From positions 62,001 through 126,000 of the forward strand of contig NZ_JARKMX010000005.1 in assembly GCF_029360705.1 (NCBI RefSeq): a DNA stretch of 64,000 nt, in the 5' to 3' direction. Position 1 is the first letter of the stretch; each line of letters starts with the position of its first letter. The notes beneath the pieces are model-generated. The model ran no database searches and was not told the origin of the DNA. It worked only from the letters and a program-made list of their open reading frames with translations. The DNA is from Paraflavitalea pollutisoli (lineage in GTDB: Bacteria; Bacteroidota; Bacteroidia; Chitinophagales; Chitinophagaceae). This document shows, in pieces, positions 1 to 10,269 of this stretch. Both the position numbers and the translations under genes were made by a program.

Positions 1-1440
1 GTCCCCTACCACCACAAAATTGAATTCGATCCCTCTTTAAAGGGTATTATATTGTCAGGTTCACCCTTCTCGGTGAACGATGCCAATGCACCCCTTGTCG
101 ATGTGGATGCACTGCACCAGAAACTGCCCGTACTGGGTGTTTGCTATGGCGCGCAGCTGACTGCCAAACAATATGGCGGCCGCGTGGACAACAGCAACAA
201 AAGGGAGTATGGCCGCGCACTCATGCACAAGCAAAAAGAGGATGTGCTGCTGAAAGATGTGACGGAATTGTCGCAGGTGTGGATGAGCCACGCAGATACG
301 ATCCTCGAATTGCCCAAAGGATTTGACGTATTGGCCAATACCGACGCCATCCCCTACGCCGCCTTCAAAAAGAACGGCACAGAACAGCCTCTCTATTGCG
401 TACAATTCCACCCCGAAGTGTACCACTCTATCGAAGGCAAGAAGATATTAAAGAACTTCCTCGTTAATATCTGTGGTTGCAAGCAGGACTGGACTTCTGC
501 CCACTTCATCACCGATACCGTAGCCGCCCTGAAAAAGCAGATCGGCGACCGTAAAGTGATCATGGCCCTCAGTGGTGGTGTTGACTCTACCGTAGCAGCC
601 ACCCTGATCCATAAAGCCATCGGCGACCGCCTGTTTGGTATCTTCGTCGACAATGGCGTATTGCGCAAAGACGAGTTCCAGCAGGTACTCGACACCTACG
701 CCACCATCGGATTGAACGTGAAAGGCATCGACGCGAAAGAACTGTTCTATAAAGAACTGGCCGGCAAAACCGATCCTGAAGCCAAACGTAAAGTGATCGG
801 CAGACTCTTCATCGACGTATTCCAGGAAGAAGCTAAAAAAGTAGAAGGTGTAGGCCTGCTGGGCCAGGGTACCATCTACCCCGATGTAATCGAAAGCGTA
901 TCTGTTCACGGACCTTCAGTGACCATCAAATCACACCACAACGTAGGTGGTTTACCAGATATCATGCACCTCGAGCTCGTGGAGCCGCTGCGCGCCCTCT
1001 TCAAAGATGAGGTTCGCCGGGTAGGTGCAGAATTGGGTATCCCCGCTGCACTGCTCAATCGCCATCCTTTCCCCGGACCAGGTCTCGCCATCCGTATTCT
1101 TGGAGAGATCACCCCCGAGAAGGTGGAACTGCTGCAAAACGCAGACGACCGCTATACCAAAGGCCTCAAAGAACACAACCTGTATGATCAGGTATGGCAG
1201 GCTGGCGCTATCCTGCTCCCCGTTAAGAGCGTGGGCGTCATGGGCGACGAACGTACCTATGAATTCACAGTGGCCCTGCGCGCTGTTACGTCGGTAGACG
1301 GTATGACGGCAGACTGGGCGCATCTCCCTTACGATTTCCTGGCACATATTTCGAATGATATCATCAATAATGTGAAAGGGATCAACCGGGTGGTGTATGA
1401 TATCAGCAGCAAGCCTCCTGCAACGATTGAGTGGGAATAA
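1..1440 (+). CDS. guaA: GMP synthase (glutamine-hydrolysing), 3' part; 5' end outside the window
   Basis: Catalyses XMP + Gln + ATP to GMP in purine synthesis, in the cytoplasm. The open frame runs in from the left edge, so the true start is upstream. The class I glutamine amidotransferase domain shows its nucleophile in GVCYGAQ and the His/Glu pair in QFHPEVYHS. The ATP-pyrophosphatase domain starts with the P-loop ALSGGVDST, and the dimerisation domain ends in the family-typical PPATIEWE. Length and motif order fit full-length GuaA lacking only its first few dozen residues. No terminator is evident before the next gene. Confidence 0.97.
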   Translation, partial: VPYHHKIEFDPSLKGIILSGSPFSVNDANAPLVDVDALHQKLPVLGVCYGAQLTAKQYGGRVDNSNKREYGRALMHKQKEDVLLKDVTELSQVWMSHADTILELPKGFDVLANTDAIPYAAFKKNGTEQPLYCVQFHPEVYHSIEGKKILKNFLVNICGCKQDWTSAHFITDTVAALKKQIGDRKVIMALSGGVDSTVAATLIHKAIGDRLFGIFVDNGVLRKDEFQQVLDTYATIGLNVKGIDAKELFYKELAGKTDPEAKRKVIGRLFIDVFQEEAKKVEGVGLLGQGTIYPDVIESVSVHGPSVTIKSHHNVGGLPDIMHLELVEPLRALFKDEVRRVGAELGIPAALLNRHPFPGPGLAIRILGEITPEKVELLQNADDRYTKGLKEHNLYDQVWQAGAILLPVKSVGVMGDERTYEFTVALRAVTSVDGMTADWAHLPYDFLAHISNDIINNVKGINRVVYDISSKPPATIEWE

Positions 1441-1551
1441 CCGTCTTGATCATAATCCTTGTATTACAATAAAATATCTGTACGGTGCAGCGCGTTATTG
1501 CCTGCACGTACAGGTATCTTTACCAGGGACCACTATCAACAACGCTCCAAC

Positions 1552-2754
1552 ATGAAAAAGAATAGACTTACCTTGCACCTCACGATCCTGGCCCTTTTTT
1601 GCGCCACTATTACTTTTTCACAGGTTGATTCCACCAGCACCCGCATCGATTCTACGCCCAAACGTCATCAGATAGCCGTATTTGCACCACTGTACCTGGA
1701 CTCTGCTTTTGACGCATCCGGACAGTACCGCTACGCAAAATCATTTCCCAAGTTCATCAATCCGGGCCTCGAATTCTGGGAGGGCGCCCAACTCGCCATC
1801 GACTCCATGAAGCGGGAGGGACTTCAACTGGATGTGCATGTGTACGATACCCGCTCCACCGCCAAACCGTTGATGACCGTATTGCAAAGCGAGCAGATCA
1901 AGGAGATGGACCTCCTCATCGGGCACGTGACCGTCAACGAAGCCAACCTGCTGGCACAAATGGCGGCCCGGCTCACCGTTCCCTTCATCAACGTCAACCT
2001 GCCCAATGAAGCAGGCGCTACCAATAATCCCTACTATGTGATCCTGAACTCGACGCTGGAAACACAGGTCACCGGGATCTACAAGTTCCTGCAAAAGAAT
2101 TTCTCGGTGTCTACCGTCGTCGTGTTTCGCAAAAAAGGTGCTACCGAAGACGTGCTGAAGAATTACCTCACCGAAGCTGAAAAGTCGACCACCGGCACGC
2201 CGCTGAAGATGAAGTATGTGACCCTCGAGAACAATTTCACCCAGGAAGATATTACCGACTACCTCGACAGCAACAAGACCAATGTGTGCCTCGTAGCCAG
2301 CCTCGATGCTTATTTTGGTCAGCAGATCTGTCAGCAGCTCTCCACCGTCAGCAGCAGCTATACCACCACGGTGATCGGCATGCCTACCTGGGACCAGTTC
2401 GATTTTGAGAAGCCGGTGTTTAAAGGCATCGAGATCTATTATAGTACCCCCTTTTATGTGCCACCCACCGATAAACTGGCCACCTCCCTCAGCGAGCATT
2501 TCAGGGTCAACTATTATTCACGTCCCAGCGACATGGTGTACCGCGGCTATGAAAGTGTGTACCATTTCAGTCACCTCCTCCATTTACACGGCAAGAATGT
2601 TGCCTCCAGCCTGAGCGACAAAAAGTTCAAGCTCTTCAGCGAGTTCGACGTGCAACCTGTAATCGACAAAAAGACCATGACCCTCGACTTCTTTGAAAAC
2701 AAAAAGCTTTACTTCCTCAAAAAGGTAGATGGCGTTGTAAAAGCTGTTTACTAA
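1552..2754 (+). CDS. Secreted type 1 periplasmic-binding-fold protein
   Basis: A 400-residue protein when started at the ATG before KKNRLTLHL. An in-frame TTG 31 codons upstream gives an unlikely longer form without a leading signal peptide. The first ~24 residues form a Sec signal peptide ending near ATITFSQ. The rest resembles the type 1 periplasmic-binding fold (Peripla_BP_6 / LpoA-like): an IAVFAPLYLDSAF start, a GPxE-like EFWEGAQLAID helix, and a central DLLIGHV strand. No ABC permease or ATPase lies nearby, so a solute-uptake role is not supported. In Bacteroidota such proteins often carry or partner LysM domains and may be peptidoglycan-related; no LysM repeat is seen here. Function unassigned. 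Confidence 0.8.
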   Translation: MKKNRLTLHLTILALFCATITFSQVDSTSTRIDSTPKRHQIAVFAPLYLDSAFDASGQYRYAKSFPKFINPGLEFWEGAQLAIDSMKREGLQLDVHVYDTRSTAKPLMTVLQSEQIKEMDLLIGHVTVNEANLLAQMAARLTVPFINVNLPNEAGATNNPYYVILNSTLETQVTGIYKFLQKNFSVSTVVVFRKKGATEDVLKNYLTEAEKSTTGTPLKMKYVTLENNFTQEDITDYLDSNKTNVCLVASLDAYFGQQICQQLSTVSSSYTTTVIGMPTWDQFDFEKPVFKGIEIYYSTPFYVPPTDKLATSLSEHFRVNYYSRPSDMVYRGYESVYHFSHLLHLHGKNVASSLSDKKFKLFSEFDVQPVIDKKTMTLDFFENKKLYFLKKVDGVVKAVY

Positions 2755-2890
2755 AACCTTACTGTAATTACCGTCTTTATCAGGATGGCGACAGCCATCG
2801 CTCTACCGGCCTTAAATTTGCATCAGCCAATGCTACCGGAGCAGGCGTGAACGGAACTGAACCCTCATCGCTCTTCCCGGCTTACAAGAT

Positions 2891-3913
2891 ATGGGTCAAA
2901 TCATCGAGTTTACAGATAGTGGATTGTATTGCCCGGCGGGGCAATTCTACATCGATCCCTGGAAGCCGGTTGACAAGGCTGTGATCACCCACGCCCATAG
3001 CGACCATGCCCGTCCAGGCAATGGATCCTATCTCTGTCATTATGCCTCCACGCCCATCCTGCAACTACGATTGGGTGACAATGCCTACCAAAGTATCGGC
3101 TGGAATGAACCCATCCAGTTCAACGGAATAAAACTATCCTTACACCCGGCCGGCCACATTATTGGCTCTTCACAGGTGCGCATCGAGCAGGACGGAGAAG
3201 TTTGGGTGGTAAGCGGCGATTACAAAGTAGAGAACGACAGCATCAGTGGTGCCTTTGAACCCGTGCCCTGCCATACCTTCATTACCGAATCGACCTTTGG
3301 ATTACCCATTTACAACTGGAAGCCACAGGCAGATATCTATACCGATATCCGCAACTGGATACACAGCAACCAGTTGGCCGGCAAAACCTCCGTATTGATC
3401 GCCTATAGCCTGGGCAAAGCACAACGGGTATTGCAAGCCATAGCCCACCTGACAGGTAAGGTCTTTGTGCATGGCGCTATCTGGAATACACACCAGGTGC
3501 TGCTGCAAGCCGGCTGGCAATTGCCGGAAGTGATCCGGGTAACGCCGGAACTGCCTAAGGAAGCGTTTAAAGGACAGGTAGTGATAGCGCCTCCTTCTGC
3601 CGACGGCACCCCCTGGATGCGCCGCTTTGCGCCCTACAGTGTTGGTGTATGCAGTGGCTGGATGCAGGTGCGCGGACACCAGCGCAGGAGGAACGCCGAC
3701 GCTGGTTTCGCACTCAGCGATCATGCCGATTGGAAAGGCCTGCTGCAGGCCGTCAAAGCTACCGGAGCCACCAAAGTATATGCTACGCACGGATTTCAGG
3801 CAGTGTTTAGTCGCTACCTGACTGAGCAGGGTATCGAAGCGGCCGAGGTGAAAACAGAATATGGTACCGAAGAAGAGGAAGCCATTACAGAACCGGAGAA
3901 GACCGATGAATAA
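2891..3913 (+). CDS. Ligase-associated metallo-beta-lactamase-fold DNA exonuclease
   Basis: A 340-residue MBL-fold nuclease of the family encoded next to ATP-dependent DNA ligases in many bacteria. The metal-binding signature HAHSDH sits at residues 34-39, with further ligands in HPAGHIIGSSQ and SGDYK. A beta-CASP-like C-terminal part ends in ALSDHADW and ATHGFQ. It is predicted to process DNA ends in the cytoplasm before ligation. It is the first gene of a co-directional cluster with ligase, DEXH helicase and PdeM. A -7-like box TAAATTTG lies at 2813-2820, about 70 nt upstream of the ATG. The acidic tail (EEEEAITEPEKTDE) is not part of the fold. Confidence 0.9.
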   Translation: MGQIIEFTDSGLYCPAGQFYIDPWKPVDKAVITHAHSDHARPGNGSYLCHYASTPILQLRLGDNAYQSIGWNEPIQFNGIKLSLHPAGHIIGSSQVRIEQDGEVWVVSGDYKVENDSISGAFEPVPCHTFITESTFGLPIYNWKPQADIYTDIRNWIHSNQLAGKTSVLIAYSLGKAQRVLQAIAHLTGKVFVHGAIWNTHQVLLQAGWQLPEVIRVTPELPKEAFKGQVVIAPPSADGTPWMRRFAPYSVGVCSGWMQVRGHQRRRNADAGFALSDHADWKGLLQAVKATGATKVYATHGFQAVFSRYLTEQGIEAAEVKTEYGTEEEEAITEPEKTDE

Positions 3914-4042
3914 CTGTATCACGATATCGATCAACAGTTGGCCCCAGCACCTTACACCAGGCATTGATCAGCGTCATTTTTCAAAGCAGTTACTTTGAGC
4001 AACACGACCGACCATACGATCCATATGCCCGGCCTGGGAGGC

Positions 4043-5641
4043 ATGCAACAGTTTGCCCAACTGGTGCAGGACCTGGGTATGCATACCAAGACCAATGACA
4101 AGCTGGAAGCCCTAGTTCATTATTTCACCCATGCGAACGACAAAGACAAGGTATGGGTGATCGCCTTGTTCAGTGGACGTCGACCGCGACGAACCATCAA
4201 CTCTACGCAATTGCAGACCTGGTGTGCCGAAGTAGTCGGCCTGCCTTTGTGGTTGCTGGAAGAAAGCTACCATACCGTAGGCGACCTGTCAGAAACGATC
4301 GCCCTGCTCATTCCGGAACAAAATAATCCTGCTGTCAACGGACAGCCATTACATTACTATGTGGAGCAATTCCTGCAACTGGAAAAAGCCGATGAAGCAA
4401 CCAAGAAAGATTTTATCCTGCACTCCTGGCAGGAACTGACCAGCAAGGAAAGATTTGTATTCAATAAACTACTGTCCAGCACCTTTCGTGTAGGCGTATC
4501 TCAAAGCATGATGGTGAATGCGCTGGCCAGGATCCTGCAGCTGGAATCAAGCGTGATTGCGCACCGCATCAGCGGCAACTGGGATCCATCCACGACCAGC
4601 TTTGACGCGTTGGTAAGTGGAGAAGGCGGCTCGGTCGACCACTCAAAGCCCTATCCGTTTTACCTCGCGTATGCTATTGAAGAAGAAGTGGCCGCCCTGG
4701 GTGATCCGGCCGACTGGCAAGCAGAATGGAAATGGGATGGCATCCGGGGACAAATCATCAAGCGCAACGGACAGCTGTTTGTATGGAGCCGGGGTGAAGA
4801 CCTGATCACAGAAAAGTTTCCCGAGTTCGCCGCACTCCTCGATAAACTGCCCGAAGGGGTCGTTATCGACGGGGAGATCCTGCCCGTCAAAGATGAACAG
4901 GTCCTCAACTTCAATGTGCTGCAAACCCGTATTGGCCGAAAGAACGTCACCAAAAAACATTTGCAGGAAGCACCCGCCGGCTTGTATGCCTATGACCTGC
5001 TCGAGTTGGACGGACAGGACATCCGTCACCTTTCACTCACCGAAAGAAGAGCAGCCCTTGAAATATTGATACAGGGTCTGCAGTTGCCATTTGTTCAGTT
5101 GTCACCCATCGTCACTTTCGACGACTGGCAACAACTAACCACCCTACGGGAATCGGCCCGTGACCTCAACAGCGAAGGGCTGATGCTGAAACGAAAATCC
5201 TCCGCCTACCTCGTGGGCCGTAAACGGGGCGACTGGTGGAAATGGAAGATCGACCCGCTGACGATCGATGCCGTCATGGTGTATGCGCAGAAGGGAACCG
5301 GCCGCAGAAGCAACCTGTATACCGATTACACCTTTGCCGTAAAAGATGGCGATAAACTGGTCACGTTTACCAAGGCCTACAGCGGCCTCACTGATAAAGA
5401 GTTTGCCCAGGTGGATAATTTCGTGAAGCGGAACTCCATCGAGAAATTTGGTCCCGTACGCACCGTAAAACCCGAACTGGTATTTGAGATCGCCTTTGAA
5501 GGCATCGCCGCCAGCAACCGCCACAAATCGGGCGTGGCCTTGCGTTTTCCCCGCATGAGTCGTTGGCGCACAGACAAAAAAGCCGATGAGATCAATACCC
5601 TCGACGACCTTAAAAAGATGCTGGCGTTGTATGGAAAATGA
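4043..5641 (+). CDS. ATP-dependent DNA ligase (LigB/PP_1105-like family)
   Basis: Seals nicks by ATP-dependent adenylation. The nucleophilic lysine is in EWKWDGIRG (motif I, KxDG). Other nucleotidyltransferase motifs are visible: WSRGED (III), EGLMLKRK (IV) and WWKWKID (V). The N-terminal ~200 residues form the DNA-binding domain and the C-terminus an OB fold (ALRFPRMSRWRTDK). I chose the ATG before QQFAQLVQDLG because family members begin there and a GGGAGG precedes it. ATGs or TTGs at 4025 and 3995 would add 6 or 16 residues. It lies 129 nt downstream of the exonuclease gene and is part of the ligase-associated repair cluster. Confidence 0.93.
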   Translation: MQQFAQLVQDLGMHTKTNDKLEALVHYFTHANDKDKVWVIALFSGRRPRRTINSTQLQTWCAEVVGLPLWLLEESYHTVGDLSETIALLIPEQNNPAVNGQPLHYYVEQFLQLEKADEATKKDFILHSWQELTSKERFVFNKLLSSTFRVGVSQSMMVNALARILQLESSVIAHRISGNWDPSTTSFDALVSGEGGSVDHSKPYPFYLAYAIEEEVAALGDPADWQAEWKWDGIRGQIIKRNGQLFVWSRGEDLITEKFPEFAALLDKLPEGVVIDGEILPVKDEQVLNFNVLQTRIGRKNVTKKHLQEAPAGLYAYDLLELDGQDIRHLSLTERRAALEILIQGLQLPFVQLSPIVTFDDWQQLTTLRESARDLNSEGLMLKRKSSAYLVGRKRGDWWKWKIDPLTIDAVMVYAQKGTGRRSNLYTDYTFAVKDGDKLVTFTKAYSGLTDKEFAQVDNFVKRNSIEKFGPVRTVKPELVFEIAFEGIAASNRHKSGVALRFPRMSRWRTDKKADEINTLDDLKKMLALYGK

Positions 5642-5683
5642 GTGCCCGGGAAATTGTACCTTGAAGGCTGAAATCGGGGATTC

Positions 5684-7066
5684 ATGAGGAAATATGCAAT
5701 GATATTATCGCTGGTGCTGAGTGGAGTGGCCTTCACGGCCTGGATAGAGGTCATGAATGAATATGACCCGGTTCCCATTCCGCCCAGCAGCCAGCGCCTG
5801 GGGGGCGATCCGCAAAAAGGATACGATTACCTCACGACCGGCGACTATGTAAAAGGCGGTGTACCCTATAGCGCTTTTATCATGGGACTGGGCAAAGACC
5901 GGAACAATTACCTGCAACGCGCTGGCAAGAACGAAAAGATACCTTTCTCGTATACAGCCGTCACGGCGCCCAATGGTGAAATACTGGTAGCCCCCAATTG
6001 CCTGCAATGCCACGCACAGGTATTCGAAGACCAGCTCCTCATCGGCATGGGCAATACGACCATCGATTTCCGGCAGGACGATAAGCTCAACGTCAAAAAC
6101 CTCAAAGCGCTGGAGTCTTTTCTGAAACTCACTTCACCCAAAAAATACCAGGCGGCCAAATCATTCATCGAGGTGGCGAAAGCCATCGGCCCACACCTGC
6201 AAACCGATGTACAGGGCGTCAACGCCGCCGACAGGCTGGCAGCCTTGCTGGTGGCGCACCGCGATCCCGTTACTTTTAAATGGAATGATACTGTCTACCT
6301 TGATGTTCCCGAAGAAGTGATCCCCACTGATGTGCCCGCCTGGTGGTTGCTGAAAAAGAAGAACGCCATGTTCTACAACGGCTTTGGCCGCGGTGACTTT
6401 GGCAAATTTCTCGGCGCCTCCAACCTGCTCACGGTAGTCGATACCAGCGAATCGGCCGAAGTCGATGCCCATATGCCCGATATGCTGGCGTATATCTATT
6501 CGCTCGAGACACCCAAATATCCCGGCACGATCGATGAGTCACTCGCCACAGCAGGCGAAAAGATATTCGTGAACAACTGCTCCAAATGCCATGGCACCTA
6601 TGGTCCCGAAGGCAGTTTCCCGAACCTGCTGATCCCGGCAGCAGTCATCCAGACCGACTCCCTGTTGTCGAAAAGCAACTACTCCAATCCGCAATTTGTA
6701 AACTGGTTCAACAACAGCTGGTTCACCAAAGGCGACCATCCGGCGCGCCTCGAACCTTTTGACGGCTATCTGGCACAACCATTGGATGGTATCTGGGCTA
6801 CCGCCCCTTACCTGCACAATGGCTCGGTACCCACTTTGGAGGCCTTACTCAACAGTGACCTGCGACCGGCTTACTGGTCGCGCAATTTCGATAAGCTGGT
6901 ATACGACTACGAAAAGCTCGGCTGGGTGTATAAAAAGCAGGAAGGACCGGGCAAAAATGTATACAACACCACCAAAAACGGCTACGGCAAGTATGGCCAC
7001 ACCTTTGGTGACCGGCTCAGCGATAAAGAACGCCGGGCGGTACTGGAATACCTGAAAAAGTTGTAA
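5684..7066 (+). CDS. Di-heme c-type cytochrome, RoxA/cytochrome c peroxidase-like
   Basis: A 460-residue exported heme protein. A short N-terminal hydrophobic segment (residues ~5-20) should send it to the periplasm. Two CxxCH heme c sites are visible: CLQCH at 106-110 and CSKCH at 299-303. The stretch APYLHNGSVPTLEALL in the C-terminal third is typical of di-heme proteins of the cytochrome c peroxidase/MauG/RoxA group. Substrate unknown. It lies 42 nt after the DNA ligase and 29 nt before the DEXH helicase on the same strand, so it is probably co-transcribed with repair genes although its product must act outside the cytoplasm. The second heme domain (SATAGEKIF...CSKCHGTYGP) resembles a class I cytochrome c. 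Confidence 0.85.
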   Translation: MRKYAMILSLVLSGVAFTAWIEVMNEYDPVPIPPSSQRLGGDPQKGYDYLTTGDYVKGGVPYSAFIMGLGKDRNNYLQRAGKNEKIPFSYTAVTAPNGEILVAPNCLQCHAQVFEDQLLIGMGNTTIDFRQDDKLNVKNLKALESFLKLTSPKKYQAAKSFIEVAKAIGPHLQTDVQGVNAADRLAALLVAHRDPVTFKWNDTVYLDVPEEVIPTDVPAWWLLKKKNAMFYNGFGRGDFGKFLGASNLLTVVDTSESAEVDAHMPDMLAYIYSLETPKYPGTIDESLATAGEKIFVNNCSKCHGTYGPEGSFPNLLIPAAVIQTDSLLSKSNYSNPQFVNWFNNSWFTKGDHPARLEPFDGYLAQPLDGIWATAPYLHNGSVPTLEALLNSDLRPAYWSRNFDKLVYDYEKLGWVYKKQEGPGKNVYNTTKNGYGKYGHTFGDRLSDKERRAVLEYLKKL

Positions 7067-7095
7067 GCATTTTTCTCTTACATTTACCAGCTGTC

Positions 7096-9633
7096 GTGCA
7101 GTTACAGGAAACCATAGGATACAAGACGATTCAACAATGGCTGGCCGCCAAGGGCCATCGTCCATTTGCATTCCAGGAAGAAGCCTGGGAGCATATCGTA
7201 CAAGGCAAAAGCGGCCTCGTCAACGCGCCGACCGGCTTCGGTAAAACCTTCTCGGTATTCCTCGGCGCGGTCATCGACTTCATCAACCGCCACCCCAACA
7301 ATTACCAGACTAAATCAAAGAACGGCTTACAGCTACTGTGGATCACCCCGCTGCGCGCCCTGGGCAAAGACATCGCCCGCGCCATGGAAGAAGTGGTCAC
7401 CGAACTGGGCATGAGTTGGCAAGTAGGTATCCGCAATGGCGATACCACCGTGAATGAACGGGCCCGGCAAAAACGTCAGATGCCCGAAGCCTTGGTGATC
7501 ACGCCTGAAAGCCTGCACCTGCTGCTGGCGCAGAAAGGTTATGCCGACGTGTTGAAGCATCTTCGCATCATGGCCGTCGACGAGTGGCATGAACTCATCG
7601 GCAGCAAGCGGGGTGTGCAGGTAGAACTCGCCGTTACGAAGATCGTGCACACCCAAAAAGCCCAGGCCAACTGGCACTGCGCCGTCTGGGGTATCAGCGC
7701 CACCATCGGTAACCTCGAGCAGGCGCAGGAAGTGTTACTGGCCCCGGTGGGCAGTACCGGCGCTACCGTAAAAGCACAACTACGGAAGGAAGTGGAGATA
7801 GAGTCCATCATTCCCGATGAGATAGAAAAATATCCCTGGGCAGGTCACCTCGGCATCAAACTCGCCCACAAAGTGATCCCCATCCTGGACCAAAGCCGCA
7901 CGACACTCATCTTCATCAACACCAGGGGCATGAGTGAACGCTGGTACCAGACCCTGCTCAATATTGCCCCCGAACTGTCTGGCGCCATCGCCCTGCACCA
8001 CGGCAGCATCGAACAGGAACTGCGTCTATGGGTAGAAGATAATCTGCATACCGGCCGGCTCAAGGCGGTGGTGTGTACTGCCAGTCTTGACCTGGGTGTC
8101 GACTTCCGCCCGGTAGAAACCGTTATACAGGTAGGTTCGCCCAAAGGAGTTGCCCGCTTTCTGCAACGCGCCGGCCGCTCCGGTCACCAACCAGGCGAAG
8201 TGAGCAAGATCTATTTTCTGCCCACGCACTCGCTGGAGTTGGTGGAAGCAGCAGCCCTTAAATCTGCCATCGAAGAGAACTTCATCGAAAGCCGTGACCC
8301 CATGTTGCTGTGCTATGATGTGTTGATCCAGTTTCTCGGCACGCTGGCAATATCCGATGGGTTCAAACCCGATGAGCTCTATCACGAGATCACCGCCACC
8401 TATTGCTACCGCGATATGACGCGCGACGAATGGAATGCCATCGTGCATTTCGTTACCGAAGGGGGCACGGCTTTGCAACAATACGACGACTACAAGAAGA
8501 TAGAGATCATCGATGGCGTATACCGCATCTCCAACCGGCGTATCGCCATGCGCCACCGGCTGCACATCGGTACCATTGTGAGTGAGTCGATGATGAAAGT
8601 GAAGTTTGTGAGTGGTGGGTTCATCGGCGTGATCGAAGAGTATTTCATTTCACGCCTCTCTCCCGGTGATGTATTCACCCTGGCAGGCCGTAACCTCGAG
8701 CTGGTAATGATCAAAGACATGACGGCCATTGTGAGGAAGTCGAATGCCACCAAATCGATCGTCCCCAGTTGGAATGGCGGTCGCATGCCGCTATCGGCCA
8801 ACTTGGGTAAAAAGTTACGGGAGAAATTTACAGAGGCCGAAATGGTGGCCCGGGAAGCGATGCAGGCAGTAGCACCGGCAAAAAATACGGCTTCCCGCCA
8901 TAAATCACTCGCCACAGCCTGGGACATCGAGTTGAAAGTACTACAGCCACTGTTTCAATTGCAGGAAACTCTATCACACGTGCCCAGGGCCAATGAACTG
9001 CTCATCGAGCAGATCGAGACGAAAGACGGCTTCCACCTGTTCGTATTTCCTTTCGAGGGGCGGCTGGTACACGAGGCCATGGCGGCCATATTGGCGTACC
9101 GCATCAGCAAGATCACGCCCATCACCTTCTCGTTTGCCATGAACGACTATGGCTTTGAGCTACTGAGTGATCAACCCATTCCGGTAGACGATACCAATGT
9201 CTACGAGCTTTTTGCGCCAGACGATCTGCTGGCCGATATACAACGCAGCGTCAACGCGACAGAGATGGCCAAAAGAAAGTTCCGTGATATTGCCGTGATC
9301 GGCGGCCTCGTCTTCCAGGGTATGCCCGGCGAGAGAAAAAAGGCCCGCCACCTGCAATCTTCGGCCTCCCTGTTGTTCAATGTATTCTCGGAGTACGAAC
9401 CCAATAACCTGCTGCTGCGACAAGCCTACCAGGAGGTGCTGGACCAGCAGATGGAAGAAGTGCGGCTACGCAATATGCTGGAGCGCATTCAACAATCGAC
9501 GATCGTCCTTACCTTCCCCGAACGACTCACCCCCTTCTGCTTCCCGATCAAGGTAGATAGCATGCGCGAACAACTCACCTCCGAAAAACTGGAAGACCGC
9601 GTGAAGAAGATGCAGCTGCAATTGAGCAAGTAA
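7096..9633 (+). CDS. Ligase-associated DEXH-box DNA helicase (Lhr-like)
   Basis: An 845-residue superfamily 2 helicase related to Lhr. The Walker A lysine is K50 in NAPTGFGKT, and motif II is DEWH at 162-165. Motif III is seen as WGISATIGN and motif VI as QRAGRSGHQPG. The long C-terminal part matches the Lhr-type core with winged-helix and DUF4145-free tail. It starts at a GTG; no earlier ATG is available and the following QLQETIGYKTIQQWLAAKG is the usual family start. In other bacteria this helicase is found with the exonuclease, ligase and PdeM genes that flank it here; it is predicted to unwind DNA 3' to 5' during repair. Confidence 0.93.
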   Translation: MQLQETIGYKTIQQWLAAKGHRPFAFQEEAWEHIVQGKSGLVNAPTGFGKTFSVFLGAVIDFINRHPNNYQTKSKNGLQLLWITPLRALGKDIARAMEEVVTELGMSWQVGIRNGDTTVNERARQKRQMPEALVITPESLHLLLAQKGYADVLKHLRIMAVDEWHELIGSKRGVQVELAVTKIVHTQKAQANWHCAVWGISATIGNLEQAQEVLLAPVGSTGATVKAQLRKEVEIESIIPDEIEKYPWAGHLGIKLAHKVIPILDQSRTTLIFINTRGMSERWYQTLLNIAPELSGAIALHHGSIEQELRLWVEDNLHTGRLKAVVCTASLDLGVDFRPVETVIQVGSPKGVARFLQRAGRSGHQPGEVSKIYFLPTHSLELVEAAALKSAIEENFIESRDPMLLCYDVLIQFLGTLAISDGFKPDELYHEITATYCYRDMTRDEWNAIVHFVTEGGTALQQYDDYKKIEIIDGVYRISNRRIAMRHRLHIGTIVSESMMKVKFVSGGFIGVIEEYFISRLSPGDVFTLAGRNLELVMIKDMTAIVRKSNATKSIVPSWNGGRMPLSANLGKKLREKFTEAEMVAREAMQAVAPAKNTASRHKSLATAWDIELKVLQPLFQLQETLSHVPRANELLIEQIETKDGFHLFVFPFEGRLVHEAMAAILAYRISKITPITFSFAMNDYGFELLSDQPIPVDDTNVYELFAPDDLLADIQRSVNATEMAKRKFRDIAVIGGLVFQGMPGERKKARHLQSSASLLFNVFSEYEPNNLLLRQAYQEVLDQQMEEVRLRNMLERIQQSTIVLTFPERLTPFCFPIKVDSMREQLTSEKLEDRVKKMQLQLSK

Positions 9634-9706
9634 TATTGCACGCTCTTGTAAAGGCCATCCCGGCTATTGGCAATTTTATTATTTTAGGGTCCCCAATACC
9701 AGCCGC

Positions 9707-10162
9707 ATGATAAAGAAGATCGCCGGAATCTTATTACTCATTCTGATCGGAATTCAGTTCATACGCCCCGAGCGCAATGAATCGACCGGCATCACGGCCA
9801 ATGATATTGCCCAACAGTATTATATTCCGCCCGATATACAGGAAATACTACAACGCGCTTGTTACGACTGCCACAGCAAAAACACGGAGTATCCGTGGTA
9901 TACGAATATCCAACCCGTCGGCTGGTGGATGAGCAAGCACATCGAAGACGGTAAAGAAAGCCTCAATTTTAACGAGTTTGGCTCCTACACGCCGAAAGAC
10001 CAGGACCATGTGATGGATGAGATCATTGAAGTGGTAGGCAATGGAGAGATGCCCCTGCCCAGCTACCTGTGGATGCACGGCGAAGCAAAATTGTTTGACG
10101 ACACCGCCGTTCTTATCGACTGGGCGCGAAAACTCAAGAAAGAAATTGCGGCGACCAAATGA
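9707..10162 (+). CDS. Haem-binding domain protein (Haem_bd family)
   Basis: A 151-residue protein with one N-terminal membrane or signal segment (IAGILLLILIGIQFI) and a single heme c site, CYDCH at 52-56, followed by NTEYPWY and WMSKHIEDGK. These are hallmarks of the Haem_bd family common in Bacteroidota, probably a periplasmic, membrane-anchored electron carrier. It sits between the helicase and pdeM genes of the repair cluster, 73 nt after the helicase. It is the second exported heme protein inside this cluster. Its partner is unknown; the RoxA-like di-heme protein upstream is one candidate. Confidence 0.88.
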   Translation: MIKKIAGILLLILIGIQFIRPERNESTGITANDIAQQYYIPPDIQEILQRACYDCHSKNTEYPWYTNIQPVGWWMSKHIEDGKESLNFNEFGSYTPKDQDHVMDEIIEVVGNGEMPLPSYLWMHGEAKLFDDTAVLIDWARKLKKEIAATK

Positions 10163-10254
10163 CCTGTGGGTGAATAGTTCCATTCATTCCCATCTTCAAC
10201 GGCGGCAATAACGTAGTCAAACAATACAGACCGCCTTTTTCTGGCTGCATTTCC

Positions 10255-10262
10255 TACCTTTG
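10255..10262 (+). promoter_or_regulatory. Candidate -7 promoter box for pdeM
   Basis: TACCTTTG matches the Bacteroidota sigma-ABfr -7 consensus TAnnTTTG exactly. It ends 7 nt before the pdeM ATG, so transcripts would be leaderless or nearly so. No good TTTG is seen at the -33 spacing. Confidence 0.4.
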
Positions 10263-10269
10263 CTACTCC